This document shows positions 15,291 through 24,050 of a stretch of DNA of 64,000 nt, piece by piece. Location: positions 1 to 64,000 of the forward strand of contig DATBJJ010000066.1 in assembly GCA_036556425.1 (NCBI GenBank), read 5' to 3'. The notes beneath the pieces were generated by a model. That model was not told the DNA's origin. It did not search any database and saw nothing but the letters and a program-made list of their open reading frames with translations. Within the stretch, counting starts at the first letter, position 1. Each line of letters opens with the position of its first letter. Source of the DNA: DATBJJ01 sp036556425. GTDB taxonomy: Bacteria; Acidobacteriota; Vicinamibacteria; Vicinamibacterales; 2-12-FULL-66-21. Both the position numbers and the translations under genes were made by a program.

Positions 15291-15824
15291 ATGGAGCAGA
15301 CGCTCCTTCTGAACGCGACGTACGAGCCCCTCAAGGTCGTCCACTGGCAGAAAGCCATCACGCTCTTGTGCCAGGGGAAAGTCGAGGTCATCTCCGAGTA
15401 CGACCGGGAGATCCGGTCGGTCTCGTTCAGTTTTCGTCTGCCTTCGGTCATCCGACTGCTGCGGTATATCCGCATCAAGCGGACGATCGACTACGTGCCG
15501 TTTTCGAGAGCCAACATTTACGCGCGCGACGATCACTCGTGCCAGTACTGTGGCGAGGTGTTCCCGACCGCTGAGCTAACCTTCGATCATGTGGTGCCGG
15601 TCGCCCAGGGCGGCCGAAAAGATTGGGAAAACATCGTCACGTGCTGCATCAGCTGCAACCGGCGCAAAGGCGGGCGGACGCCGGCCGAAGCCGGCATGCG
15701 TTTGATCCGCGTTCCGAAGCGGCCCGAGCGCGCGCCCGCGATACGCATCACGGTTGGACTCCGCAACGCGCCGGACAGTTGGCGCGATTACTTCTACTGG
15801 AACATGGAGCTCGACGAAACGTGA
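15291..15824 (+). CDS. HNH endonuclease family protein
   Basis: A 177-residue protein with an N-terminal ~75-residue domain typical of the widespread chromosomal HNH family (LLLNATYEPLKVVHWQKAI) and a zinc-bound HNH core: CQYC (84-87), the DH pair (99-100), N114 and CISC (119-122), ending NRRKGGRT. The core nicks or cuts DNA in characterised relatives; the role of this particular stand-alone family is unknown. The ATG at 15291 is favoured by homology and by the adjacent promoter. No phage or restriction partner is adjacent, which argues against a mobile-element origin. Confidence 0.88.
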   Translation: MEQTLLLNATYEPLKVVHWQKAITLLCQGKVEVISEYDREIRSVSFSFRLPSVIRLLRYIRIKRTIDYVPFSRANIYARDDHSCQYCGEVFPTAELTFDHVVPVAQGGRKDWENIVTCCISCNRRKGGRTPAEAGMRLIRVPKRPERAPAIRITVGLRNAPDSWRDYFYWNMELDET

Positions 15825-15925
15825 GGTCTCCGGTCCGATAGCGGACCTCCCGCCAGTCCGCACGTTTCGCGATCGCCGCCGGCGAGACACCAACTCGCCG
15901 CTCCACGCGTAAGACGATACATCGA

Positions 15926-16960
15926 ATGAAACCAGCCTCGATCACCGCGGTGACCCCGCTTTGGGCCGTGGAAGGCGGACGCGTCACGATCGACGGTCAG
16001 GGCTTCACCCTGGATCCGCAGCCGCCCGAGGTGCGATTCGGGACGGTGCCCGCGCGGCTCGCGCTCGCGTCGCGGCACTCGCTCACCGCGATCGTGCCTG
16101 AAGGCCTCGACGGTGGCCGCATGCCGGTGCGCGTCGACAGCGCGCCCGGCGAGACGGCGTACGTCGAGATCGGCGCGCCGATCGCAACGGGACTGCATCA
16201 AGTCGACAATCCCGCGTTCGATCAGGAGGGCAACCTCTACGTCACGTTCAGCGGATCGCGCGGCCAGGATGCGCCCGTGTCGATCTACATCGTCCGCCGC
16301 GACGGCTCGCGCGAGCCGTTCGTCGTCGGGGTGCCGAACCCCACGTCGATGGTCGTCGACGCCGCCGGCAACTTGTACGTGTCGAGCCGTTTCGACGGCA
16401 GCGTGCATCGCGTCGCGCGCGACGGATCGACGACGATAGCCGCAACGGATCTCGGCGTTGCATGCGGGATCGCGTTCGGTCCGGACGGGAATCTGTACGT
16501 CGGCGATCGATCCGGATCGGTCTTGCGCGTGACGGACAATCGGTCGACGCTTTTCGCAACCGTTCCGCCGAGCGTTGCGGCGTTTCATCTTGCATTCGGA
16601 CCCCACGGGTTTCTCTACGTCGCGGCTCCAACGCTCGCATCGCATGACGTCGTCTACCGGATCTCTCCGGCAGGCGAGGTCGAAACGTTCTGCGAGGGAT
16701 TCGGGCGTCCGCAAGGGCTCGCGTTCGACGTCGACGGAAACCTGTACATCGTCGACGCGGTCGCCGGAGCGAATGCGCTCTATCGCGTCCGGCCGGATCG
16801 GCCGGCCGTGAAGGAGTGCGTGCTCTCGGGCGGCGCGCTGCTCGGCATCGCGTTCGATCCTCGAGGCGGACTCGTCGTCTCCTCGAGCGAAACGATCTAT
16901 CGCCTCGACGTGGGCATCCGAGGGCTGCTGCCGATCGGCGCGGCATCCGGCGCGCCGTAG
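15926..16960 (+). CDS. IPT/TIG-domain plus NHL-repeat beta-propeller protein
   Basis: A 344-residue protein. Residues ~3-85 form an IPT/TIG Ig-like domain (PLWAVEGGRVTIDGQGF). Residues ~90-330 contain NHL/SMP-30-like blades recognisable by repeated GNLYV/GNLYI and GIAFGPDG/GLAFDVDG motifs. No signal peptide is visible from this ATG, so it is probably cytoplasmic or released by another route. NHL propellers bind proteins, RNA or sugars; no catalytic set of a gluconolactonase is obvious. It is followed closely by an amino-acid permease. Confidence 0.8.
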   Translation: MKPASITAVTPLWAVEGGRVTIDGQGFTLDPQPPEVRFGTVPARLALASRHSLTAIVPEGLDGGRMPVRVDSAPGETAYVEIGAPIATGLHQVDNPAFDQEGNLYVTFSGSRGQDAPVSIYIVRRDGSREPFVVGVPNPTSMVVDAAGNLYVSSRFDGSVHRVARDGSTTIAATDLGVACGIAFGPDGNLYVGDRSGSVLRVTDNRSTLFATVPPSVAAFHLAFGPHGFLYVAAPTLASHDVVYRISPAGEVETFCEGFGRPQGLAFDVDGNLYIVDAVAGANALYRVRPDRPAVKECVLSGGALLGIAFDPRGGLVVSSSETIYRLDVGIRGLLPIGAASGAP

Positions 16961-16997
16961 CGGCGTGCCCGAGCCCGTGCTACGCTTCACGCGCGGC

Positions 16998-18479
16998 ATG
17001 CGGCAACTGTTTCGACGCAAACCAATCAGCGATCTGCTGCCGTCGGGCGAGCAGTCACTCAAGCGAGTGCTCACGGCCGGCGATCTCGTGATGCTGGCGA
17101 TCGGCGCCGTCATCGGCGCGGGCATTTTCGGCGCCATCGGCACCGCGGCCGCCGGTCAAACGGATCCGAACGGCACGGTCGTCCGCTACGCGGCAGGGCC
17201 GGCGCTCGTCTTCTCGTTCCTGCTGCTCGGTGGCGCCTGCGCGTTGGCAGCGGTCTGCTACGCGGAGCTCGCCGCGATGATCCCGCAAGCGGGAAGCGCT
17301 TACGCGTACTCGTATGCGACGCTCGGTGAATTCGTCGCGTGGATCATCGGATGGGATCTTGTGCTCGAGTACGCGGTCGGCAACGTCGCCGTCGCGATCT
17401 CGTGGGGCGATTACTTCAACACGCTCATTCGCGGCATCGGCATTCAACTCCCGCAGTGGTTGACGACCGGCTATCGCACGGCTGCGTTGAGCTCGAATCC
17501 GGATATCCACGGCCTGCTCGCGTCAGCTCCGAACATCGGCGGGATTCCCATCCTGATCAACGTGCCGGCGTTCGCGATCGTGATGCTCGTCACGTGGCTG
17601 CTGCTTCGCGGCGCGAAAGAGAGCGCCCGCGCGAACAACATCATGGTGATCATCAAGCTCGCCGCGCTGGCGCTCTTCATCGGGGTCGGCGCGATGCACC
17701 TGCGGCCGGAGAACTACACGCCGTTCGCGCCGAACGGCTTCACCGGAATCCATCAGGGCGCGGCCATCGTGTTCTTCGCGTACATCGGATTCGACGCGAT
17801 CTCGACGGCGGCGGAGGAGACGAGCAACCCGCAGCGGAACCTTCCAATCGGAATCCTCGGCGGGCTGGCAATCTGCACGCTGATCTACGTGCTCGTCGGG
17901 TTCGTGTTGACGGGGATGGTTCCGTACACGGAGTTGGGCGTCGCCGATCCGTTGGCGCACGCGCTCCAGGTGGCGGGTCTCGAGGCCGTTGGTTGGATCG
18001 TTGCGCTCGGCGCGGCCGTCTCGATGACCGCCGTGCTGCTCGTATTTCAATACGGACAACCCCGGATTTTCTTTGCCATGGCGCGTGACGGCCTGCTTCC
18101 GCAGTGGGCGGCAAAGCTCCATCCCGTGCGCCGCATTCCGTATGCGACGACGCTCGTCACCGGTGTCGTCGTGGCGCTGGCGTCCCTCGTCGGCGACGCG
18201 GCGGAAACGTACGATCTCACGAACATCGGCACGCTGTTCGCCTTTGCGCTCGTCTCGATCGGCGTCCTCGTCCTGCGCATCACCGATCCCGGCCGGCCGC
18301 GGCCGTTCAAGGTCCCGTTCGTGTGGGGCGTCACGATCGCGAGCACCGCCGCCTGCATCTTCATCATGATCGGTCTACCGCGGCAGGCATGGGAGCGTTT
18401 CTTCATCTGGCTCGCGATCGGGATCGTTTTGTACGCCGTTTACGGATACCGCCACAGCCGACTGCGATCCTCCGCCTAA
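16998..18479 (+). CDS. APC-family amino-acid permease (cationic amino-acid transporter-like)
   Basis: A 493-residue polytopic transporter. The helix-1 signature IGAVIGAGIFG and the helix-6 segment IVFFAYIGFDAISTAAEETSNPQ identify the APC superfamily, closest in pattern to CAT/YfnA-type permeases. The cytoplasmic N-terminus MRQLFRRKPISDLL fits this subfamily, which supports the ATG at 16998 over a GTG at 16965. About 12-13 hydrophobic segments are visible. Substrate is not predictable in detail. Unlike the permease at 53240, which belongs to the LAT-like branch, it has a long loop between helices 3 and 4. Confidence 0.88.
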   Translation: MRQLFRRKPISDLLPSGEQSLKRVLTAGDLVMLAIGAVIGAGIFGAIGTAAAGQTDPNGTVVRYAAGPALVFSFLLLGGACALAAVCYAELAAMIPQAGSAYAYSYATLGEFVAWIIGWDLVLEYAVGNVAVAISWGDYFNTLIRGIGIQLPQWLTTGYRTAALSSNPDIHGLLASAPNIGGIPILINVPAFAIVMLVTWLLLRGAKESARANNIMVIIKLAALALFIGVGAMHLRPENYTPFAPNGFTGIHQGAAIVFFAYIGFDAISTAAEETSNPQRNLPIGILGGLAICTLIYVLVGFVLTGMVPYTELGVADPLAHALQVAGLEAVGWIVALGAAVSMTAVLLVFQYGQPRIFFAMARDGLLPQWAAKLHPVRRIPYATTLVTGVVVALASLVGDAAETYDLTNIGTLFAFALVSIGVLVLRITDPGRPRPFKVPFVWGVTIASTAACIFIMIGLPRQAWERFFIWLAIGIVLYAVYGYRHSRLRSSA

Positions 18480-18562
18480 GGCCGCCAGCCGCCGCACGCG
18501 TCGGCGGCCCGCCATGTTAAGATCGCCGTTTGGGGATGCTGCAAAAATCCCCAGCAGTACAC

Positions 18563-21430
18563 ATGGCGCACGACTGGATTGCGGTGCGCGGCGCGCGCGT
18601 CCACAACCTCAAGAATATCGACGTCGATCTCCCGCGCGACAAGCTGGTCGTCATCACCGGCCTGTCCGGATCGGGTAAGTCCTCGCTCGCCTTCGACACG
18701 ATCTACGCGGAAGGGCAGCGCCGGTATGTCGAGTCGCTGTCGTCGTACGCGCGTCAGTTCCTCGAGCAGATGGAGAAGCCGGACGTCGACTTGATCGACG
18801 GCTTGTCGCCGGCCATCGCGATCGAGCAGAAGACGACGGGATCCAATCCGCGCTCGACGGTCGGCACCGTCACCGAGATCTACGACTACCTCCGCCTGCT
18901 CTTCGCGAACATCGGCGTGCCGCACTGCCATCTCTGCGGGCGCGAGATCGCCTCGCAGTCGCTCGAGCGGATCATCGACATGGTGATGCTGTCGCCGAAC
19001 GACGAGCGCGTGAACGTCCTCGCGCCGATCGTTCGCGGCCGCAAGGGCGAGTTCAAGAAGGAGCTCGCGGCGCTTCGCGCGCGAGGCTTCACGAAAGTCC
19101 GCGTCGACGGACAGCAGCGCTCGCTCGACGAAGACATCAAGCTCGATCGCCGGCGGAATCACTCGATCGACGTCGTCGTCGATCGGCTGATTTTGAAGCC
19201 GGGCATCGAGCGGCGGCTGACCGAGTCGATCGAGATCGCGCTCGGGCTCGCCGACGACATCGTCGTCATCAATACGCTCGACGGCGGCGATCGGCTCTTC
19301 TCGCGCAGGCTGGCGTGCACGTGGTGCGGCGTCAGCATGCCGGAGATGACGCCCCGCGCGTTCTCGTTCAACTCGCCGCACGGCGCGTGTCAGGAGTGTC
19401 AAGGCCTCGGCGCGGTGTACGACTTCGATCCCGCGAGGGTCGTGCCCGACGATTCGCTGTCGCTCGATGCGGGCGCGATCGCGCCGTGGGCGAAGGGCGA
19501 TCGGAAGCTAGTGAAGGAAGCGCTGACGTCGCTCAGCCGCGTGTTCGGCATCGAGCTGAACATTCCGTTCCGCCGCCTGTCGAAAAAGGTGCGCGACATC
19601 CTGTTCTTCGGCGCCTCGGCCGTCAAGCGATCCGAAGGGGATCCGGTCTCGCGCAGCAAGAAGTCACGCAACGAAGATCCCTTCGGCACCGGCTTCGAAG
19701 GTCTCATTCCAAACCTGCGGCGCCGCTACGAAACGGGAACGTGGCTGGAGCAGGAAGGCCTCGAGCCCTATCGGGCGCTGCGTCCATGTCCGGGGTGCAG
19801 CGGCGAGCGCTTGAAATCGCAGAGCCGCGCCGTTCGCGTCAAGGGGCGGACGATCTCCGAGTACGTCAACCTGCCGATCTCCGAAGCCGTGACGGTGCTC
19901 GATTCGCTGGAGCTATCCGACCGCGAGAGTCTGATCGCCACGCGGATCATGCGCGAGATTCGCGACCGTCTGCACTTCCTCAACGACGTCGGCGTCGGGT
20001 ACCTGACGCTGGGCCGAAGCGCGACGACGCTGTCGGGCGGCGAGGGGCAGCGAATCCGGCTCGCGACGCAGATCGGATCGAATCTGACCGGCGTGTTGTA
20101 CGTGCTCGACGAGCCGTCCATCGGACTTCATCAGCGTGACAATCGCGCGCTCCTCTCCACGCTCGGCCGGTTGCGCGATCTCGGCAACACCGTCGTCGTC
20201 GTCGAGCACGACGAAGAAACGATTCGCACTGCCGACTACGTGATCGATCTCGGACCCGGCGCCGGTGAGCATGGCGGGCACGTGATCTTCCAAGGCGCGC
20301 CGGCGATGCTCCTCGAGAACGGCCACGGATCGTTGACCGGCGCGTACCTTCGCGGCGAGCGGACGATTGAAACACCGGCCATCAGACGGCCCACGACGCG
20401 CGGAGAGATCGTCGTCAAGGGCGCGCGCGCGAACAACCTGAAAGACATCGACGTCGCCATCCCGCTCGGCGTGCTGACGACGGTCACCGGCGTGAGCGGG
20501 TCGGGGAAGTCGACGCTCGTCAACGAGATTCTGTATCGATCGCTCGCGCGGCTCCTCTATCGCGCGGTCGACGAGCCTGGTGTGCACACAGCCATCGAGG
20601 GGATCGAGCTCGTCGACAAGGTCATTCAAATCGATCAATCGCCGATCGGCCGCACGCCGCGATCGAATCCCGCGACCTACACCGGACTCTTCACGTTCAT
20701 CCGCGAGCTGTTCGCGATGCTGTCCGATGCGAAGACCCGCGGATTCCGTCCGGGGCGGTTCTCGTTCAACGTGAAGGGCGGGCGCTGCGAGGCGTGTCAG
20801 GGCGATGGCGTCATCGCGATCGAGATGCACTTCTTGCCGGACGTCTACGTGCCGTGCGAGCAGTGCAAGGGGCGGCGCTACAACCGCGAAACCCTCGAAA
20901 TCAAATACCGGGGCAAGTCGATTGCGGATGTGCTCGATCTGACCGTCGATCAAGCGCTGCCGCTCCTCGAGAATTTTCCTCCCATCGCGAACAAGCTTCG
21001 TACGCTGCAGGACGTGGGGCTGGGCTACATCGAGCTCGGCCAGTCGGCGACGACGCTGAGCGGCGGAGAGGCGCAGCGCGTGAAGCTCTCGAAGGAGCTC
21101 TCGCGGCGTGGGACCGGGAAGACGCTCTACATCCTCGACGAGCCGACGACCGGCCTTCATTTCGAGGACACGCACAAGCTGCTCGACGTCCTCAACAAGC
21201 TCGTGGATCAGGGCAACACGGTCGTGATCATCGAGCACAACCTCGACGTCATCAAATCCGCCGATTACGTAATTGACCTCGGGCCGGAGGGCGGGCAGGG
21301 GGGCGGCCGGATTGTGGCGACGGGGACTCCTGAGGACGTCGCCCGGAGCCGAGAATCCTTTACGGGCCGTTTTCTGGCGGACATCCTGGCGAAGGGCGCG
21401 CTGGGGTCAGACCCCGCCAAAACGGCGTAA
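18563..21430 (+). CDS. uvrA: Excinuclease ABC subunit A
   Basis: A 955-residue damage-recognition ATPase of nucleotide excision repair. Two ABC modules are visible with Walker A motifs GLSGSGKS (33-40) and GVSGSGKS (643-650), the signature LSGGEGQRIRLA and LSGGEAQRVKL, and zinc-finger cysteines (CHLCG, CQEC, and C..C..CEQCKGRRYNRETL). The start MAHDWIAVRG matches family N-termini; an in-frame ATG at 18536, 12 nt after a TAAGAT box, would add nine residues and would be a short-leader start. The last nine residues are encoded across a GGGGTCAGACCCC palindrome that appears to have extended the C-terminus. Confidence 0.96.
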   Translation: MAHDWIAVRGARVHNLKNIDVDLPRDKLVVITGLSGSGKSSLAFDTIYAEGQRRYVESLSSYARQFLEQMEKPDVDLIDGLSPAIAIEQKTTGSNPRSTVGTVTEIYDYLRLLFANIGVPHCHLCGREIASQSLERIIDMVMLSPNDERVNVLAPIVRGRKGEFKKELAALRARGFTKVRVDGQQRSLDEDIKLDRRRNHSIDVVVDRLILKPGIERRLTESIEIALGLADDIVVINTLDGGDRLFSRRLACTWCGVSMPEMTPRAFSFNSPHGACQECQGLGAVYDFDPARVVPDDSLSLDAGAIAPWAKGDRKLVKEALTSLSRVFGIELNIPFRRLSKKVRDILFFGASAVKRSEGDPVSRSKKSRNEDPFGTGFEGLIPNLRRRYETGTWLEQEGLEPYRALRPCPGCSGERLKSQSRAVRVKGRTISEYVNLPISEAVTVLDSLELSDRESLIATRIMREIRDRLHFLNDVGVGYLTLGRSATTLSGGEGQRIRLATQIGSNLTGVLYVLDEPSIGLHQRDNRALLSTLGRLRDLGNTVVVVEHDEETIRTADYVIDLGPGAGEHGGHVIFQGAPAMLLENGHGSLTGAYLRGERTIETPAIRRPTTRGEIVVKGARANNLKDIDVAIPLGVLTTVTGVSGSGKSTLVNEILYRSLARLLYRAVDEPGVHTAIEGIELVDKVIQIDQSPIGRTPRSNPATYTGLFTFIRELFAMLSDAKTRGFRPGRFSFNVKGGRCEACQGDGVIAIEMHFLPDVYVPCEQCKGRRYNRETLEIKYRGKSIADVLDLTVDQALPLLENFPPIANKLRTLQDVGLGYIELGQSATTLSGGEAQRVKLSKELSRRGTGKTLYILDEPTTGLHFEDTHKLLDVLNKLVDQGNTVVIIEHNLDVIKSADYVIDLGPEGGQGGGRIVATGTPEDVARSRESFTGRFLADILAKGALGSDPAKTA
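21403..21415. repeat. GGGGTCAGACCCC palindrome at the 3' end of uvrA
   Basis: 13-bp near-perfect palindrome inside the last codons of uvrA, 15 nt before its stop. The same element occurs in xerC (36518) and twice in the ABC-F gene (40155, 40218). Confidence 0.8.
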
Positions 21431-21597
21431 AACGGGCCGATCGGGGGCATGTGGCAAAATGACCACACTTCGGACCTTCGGCGCTGTGGCTGGCCGGCCA
21501 CAACTGACATCTGGCCGCCCGTCTCCGGACCCGAGCGATCGCCGTAACTCGCAGCAATTCAAACAGTTTAGCTCGTCAATTGAGGGTCCTGTCCACG

Positions 21598-21613
21598 TGG
21601 CAGGCACTTTGCT
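21598..21613 (+). promoter_or_regulatory. Sigma-54-type (-24/-12) promoter candidate for lpxC
   Basis: TGGCAGGCACTTTGCT matches the RpoN consensus TGGCAC-N5-TTGCW with the invariant GG (21599-21600) and GC (21611-21612) exactly 10 nt apart. The predicted start is ~21624, 23 nt before the lpxC ATG, with GAGAGG as ribosome-binding site. Confidence 0.55.
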
Positions 21614-21646
21614 CAGCAGCAGTCGGCTTCCCCTAGTCGAGAGGTC

Positions 21647-22564
21647 ATGAGCGCGCAGCGTACCCTCCGCCGATCTGTTTCCTGCACGGGCATCGGGCTT
21701 CATTCGGGCAACAAGGTCACCTTGTGTCTCAAGCCCGCTCCCGCTGACTACGGGATCCGCTTTCAGCGATCCGATCTCGGGGGTCTCGAGATCCCCGCGA
21801 CGGTGACGCATCTCGGCGGAATTCAATATCAAACCGGACTGACGCGCGAAGCCGTCTCGGTCGAGACGGTCGAGCACCTGCTGGCCGCGCTGACGGCCTT
21901 GGGGATCGACAACGCGATTGTCGAGTTGAATCACCCAGAAGTGCCCATCATGGACGGCAGCGCCGCGCCGTTCGTGTATTTGATTCTGAACGAGGCGGGT
22001 GTCAAACGCCTGACGGCTCCGCGCCGCTACCTGAAAGTGCTTCGGCCGATCTCCCTGTCGCAGGGAGACAAGCGGATCGCGCTGTATCCGTCCGAGCACT
22101 TCAAGGTGACCTACAGCATCAGCTTCGATCATCCGCTCCTGCGCCATCAGACGCGAACGATGAAGATCTCGGACGAGACCTTCGTCGAGGAGATTGCGCC
22201 GGCGCGGACGTTCGGCTTCCTCAAAGAGGTCGAGATGCTCCGCCAGCGCGGCCTCGCGCTCGGCGGCTCGCTCGACAACGCGATCGTCCTCGGCGAGACC
22301 GGCGTGCTGAACAACACGCTGCGCTTCGAGGACGAGTTCGTCCGGCACAAGATCCTCGACGTCATCGGGGATCTCTCGCTCGTGGGCCATCCCGTCATCG
22401 GCCATCTCGTCGCGCATCGCGGAGGCCACGCCCTTCACACGGCGTTCGCCGCGAAGATTCTCGAAGAAGTGGATGCGTGGAGATTGGTCGAAGGGGAGTC
22501 GGAGGCGGTGCCCGCGCTGCCGGGCACGGTGTCCGCGAAGGCCAACGCGCGGCTCGCGAACTGA
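21647..22564 (+). CDS. lpxC: UDP-3-O-acyl-N-acetylglucosamine deacetylase
   Basis: A 305-residue zinc deacetylase catalysing the committed step of lipid A synthesis, direct evidence for an LPS-type outer membrane. Visible zinc ligands are H77 (VEHLLAAL), H234 and D238 (RHKILDVIGD), and the general acid H261 (HRGGHALH). IMDGSAAPFV marks the second domain. Length is normal. It is preceded by a sigma-54-like promoter and followed by a convergent operon for a sigma factor and STAS protein. Confidence 0.96.
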   Translation: MSAQRTLRRSVSCTGIGLHSGNKVTLCLKPAPADYGIRFQRSDLGGLEIPATVTHLGGIQYQTGLTREAVSVETVEHLLAALTALGIDNAIVELNHPEVPIMDGSAAPFVYLILNEAGVKRLTAPRRYLKVLRPISLSQGDKRIALYPSEHFKVTYSISFDHPLLRHQTRTMKISDETFVEEIAPARTFGFLKEVEMLRQRGLALGGSLDNAIVLGETGVLNNTLRFEDEFVRHKILDVIGDLSLVGHPVIGHLVAHRGGHALHTAFAAKILEEVDAWRLVEGESEAVPALPGTVSAKANARLAN

Positions 22565-22586
22565 CTCCGTCAGACTGCCGGATTGA

Positions 22587-22904
22587 TCAGCGCCGCGCCT
22601 TGCGCGGTCCGCGATCCGCTCGCCGCGGCGCGGCCGCCACGGGCGCGAGCGTCTTCTTCATGTAGGCGCCCAACCGCTCGTTCTCGTACGACACGAAATT
22701 CAGGAACAGACTCTCGGAGAGATACTGCCGCCGATCCTCGTCGGTCATCTGCTCGATGACCGCTTGTATCTCGCGAACGGTATCCTCGAACGTGCGCTCG
22801 AGCTCACGCTTGGCGGTGAGCTCCCTATAGAGCGTCTCCAGCATCGTCAGCAGATCGCCGTCGAGCGCGACCTGCGCGCCCGTGGTCATTTTGATCGTGC
22901 GCAT
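22587..22904 (-). CDS. Small conserved protein of unknown function, third gene of a sigma/STAS operon
   Basis: A 105-residue, mostly helical, charged protein without recognisable domain. Residues ~20-75 (LYRELTAKRELERTFEDTVREI) look like an amphipathic helix or short coiled coil, followed by a conserved-looking SESLFLNFVSYENERL block and a basic Pro/Arg tail. Its ATG is 3 nt after the STAS stop codon, so it is very likely cotranscribed and may act with the STAS protein. No function is assigned. Confidence 0.65.
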   Translation of the reverse strand: MRTIKMTTGAQVALDGDLLTMLETLYRELTAKRELERTFEDTVREIQAVIEQMTDEDRRQYLSESLFLNFVSYENERLGAYMKKTLAPVAAAPRRADRGPRKARR

Positions 22905-22907
22905 GCG

Positions 22908-23249
22908 TCAGGCTCCGAAGCTTTTGACGGCGCTGGGTTCGTCGGGGTGTACCTCGATGAAGTTCTGAGCCCCTGTCATCGTGAGCATCGTCTCGACGCG
23001 CTTCTGGACGCCCGCGAGCTTGAGGGATCCGCCCGCCGCGCTCGCCTGGCGATAGAGGTCCATCAAACAACCGATCGTCGCGCTGTCGACGTAGCCGACC
23101 GACGAGAGATTGACGACGACTTTGCGCTCGCCCGCGGCGATGAGCTGCGTCACCGCGGACGAGAACTCGGAGAGCAGCGGGTACATCAACCGCGATTCGC
23201 CGATGCGAATGACGGCCACGTTGTTCGCGCGATCGGTAGTGATGTTCAT
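22908..23249 (-). CDS. STAS-domain protein (anti-sigma-factor antagonist type)
   Basis: A 113-residue single STAS domain. It shows the fold's beta-alpha pattern with VVVNLSSVGYVDSATIGCLMDLYR, where S56 in VDSA occupies the position phosphorylated in SpoIIAA-type antagonists. The start ATG overlaps the sigma-factor stop (ATGA). In known partner-switching modules such proteins bind a kinase-type anti-sigma factor when dephosphorylated; no such kinase is in this operon, so a partner must lie elsewhere. Confidence 0.88.
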   Translation of the reverse strand: MNITTDRANNVAVIRIGESRLMYPLLSEFSSAVTQLIAAGERKVVVNLSSVGYVDSATIGCLMDLYRQASAAGGSLKLAGVQKRVETMLTMTGAQNFIEVHPDEPSAVKSFGA

Positions 23250-23899
23250 TCAGAGACTCCGGAGCGGCGGCCTCGGGCGCGCGCGGGTGCTCCGCGGCGG
23301 CGCCGTAACGCCGGCTGTTTGTCCTGCAGCCGTTTGAGCTGACGGGCCAGTTCGATGCGGCCACGATTGATGCGGGACTTCACGGTCCCTTCCGGCAACC
23401 CCAGACGGTCCGCGATCTCCTGGTAGGACAGCTCGTGGAGGTCGCGAAGAATCACCGCTGTGCGCAGCGTGACGGGCAGCGTCTGCAGCGCCTGGCGCAG
23501 GAGCGTCCGCAAATCCTGATGCTCGACGACGTGATACGGGCCGCGCTCGATCGAGGCGGGCTGCAGATCGGTCGCGTCGACCTCGCGCGCGATCGTCTGC
23601 CGCTCCTTGCGAACGCTGCGGTAGTGGTCGATGCACAGGTTCCGGCTGATGCTGATGATCCAGGTCTGAAAATTGGCGCGCCGGTCGAACGTCTTGAGCG
23701 CCTTGAAGATCTTCAGGAAGATATCCTGCGTCAGATCCTCGGCTTCGTCGTGCTTGCCGACGAACTTGTACGCGACGTTGAAGACCTTCCGCCAATTTTG
23801 CCGGACGATGGTCTCCCAAGCCGTCTGGTCGCCATTCAGACACTGCGCGATGAGGCTGTCGGGCGTGGCCGGCTGCGCGGCCGCGGAGTCAACGGACAT
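23246..23899 (-). CDS. RNA polymerase ECF-type sigma factor
   Basis: A 217-residue sigma-70-family factor with region 2 (DEAEDLTQDIFLKIFKAL and FQTWIISISRNLCIDHYR) and region 4 (LPVTLRTAVILRDLHELSYQEIADRLGLPEGTVKSRINRGR). The C-terminus is a basic tail. It is the first gene of an operon with a STAS protein and a small unknown, an arrangement suggesting partner-switching rather than a dedicated membrane anti-sigma. It is divergent from lysA with 151 nt between them. Confidence 0.92.
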   Translation of the reverse strand: MSVDSAAAQPATPDSLIAQCLNGDQTAWETIVRQNWRKVFNVAYKFVGKHDEAEDLTQDIFLKIFKALKTFDRRANFQTWIISISRNLCIDHYRSVRKERQTIAREVDATDLQPASIERGPYHVVEHQDLRTLLRQALQTLPVTLRTAVILRDLHELSYQEIADRLGLPEGTVKSRINRGRIELARQLKRLQDKQPALRRRRGAPARARGRRSGVSE

Positions 23900-24033
23900 G
23901 CATCATCATGCGGTGAACGGCAACACTGGCAAACCAGGTCGAATCATATCAGATGTGCACTGATCGGGATGGCGCGCACGCAAGCGTCAAGCATCAAAGG
24001 TGCCAGCTCGCGCGACGCGCGAACTCGATGCAG

Positions 24034-24039
24034 TACAAT
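24034..24039 (+). promoter_or_regulatory. TACAAT box close to the lysA start codon
   Basis: TACAAT lies 11 nt before the lysA GTG at 24051, predicting a leader of only ~5 nt; the -35 region is weak. Confidence 0.4.
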
Positions 24040-24050
24040 CGCCGAATATC

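Noticed and set aside
15291..15824. HNH gene as part of a restriction or phage module
   Set aside because: It belongs to a widespread stand-alone chromosomal family and has no methylase, terminase or integrase neighbours.
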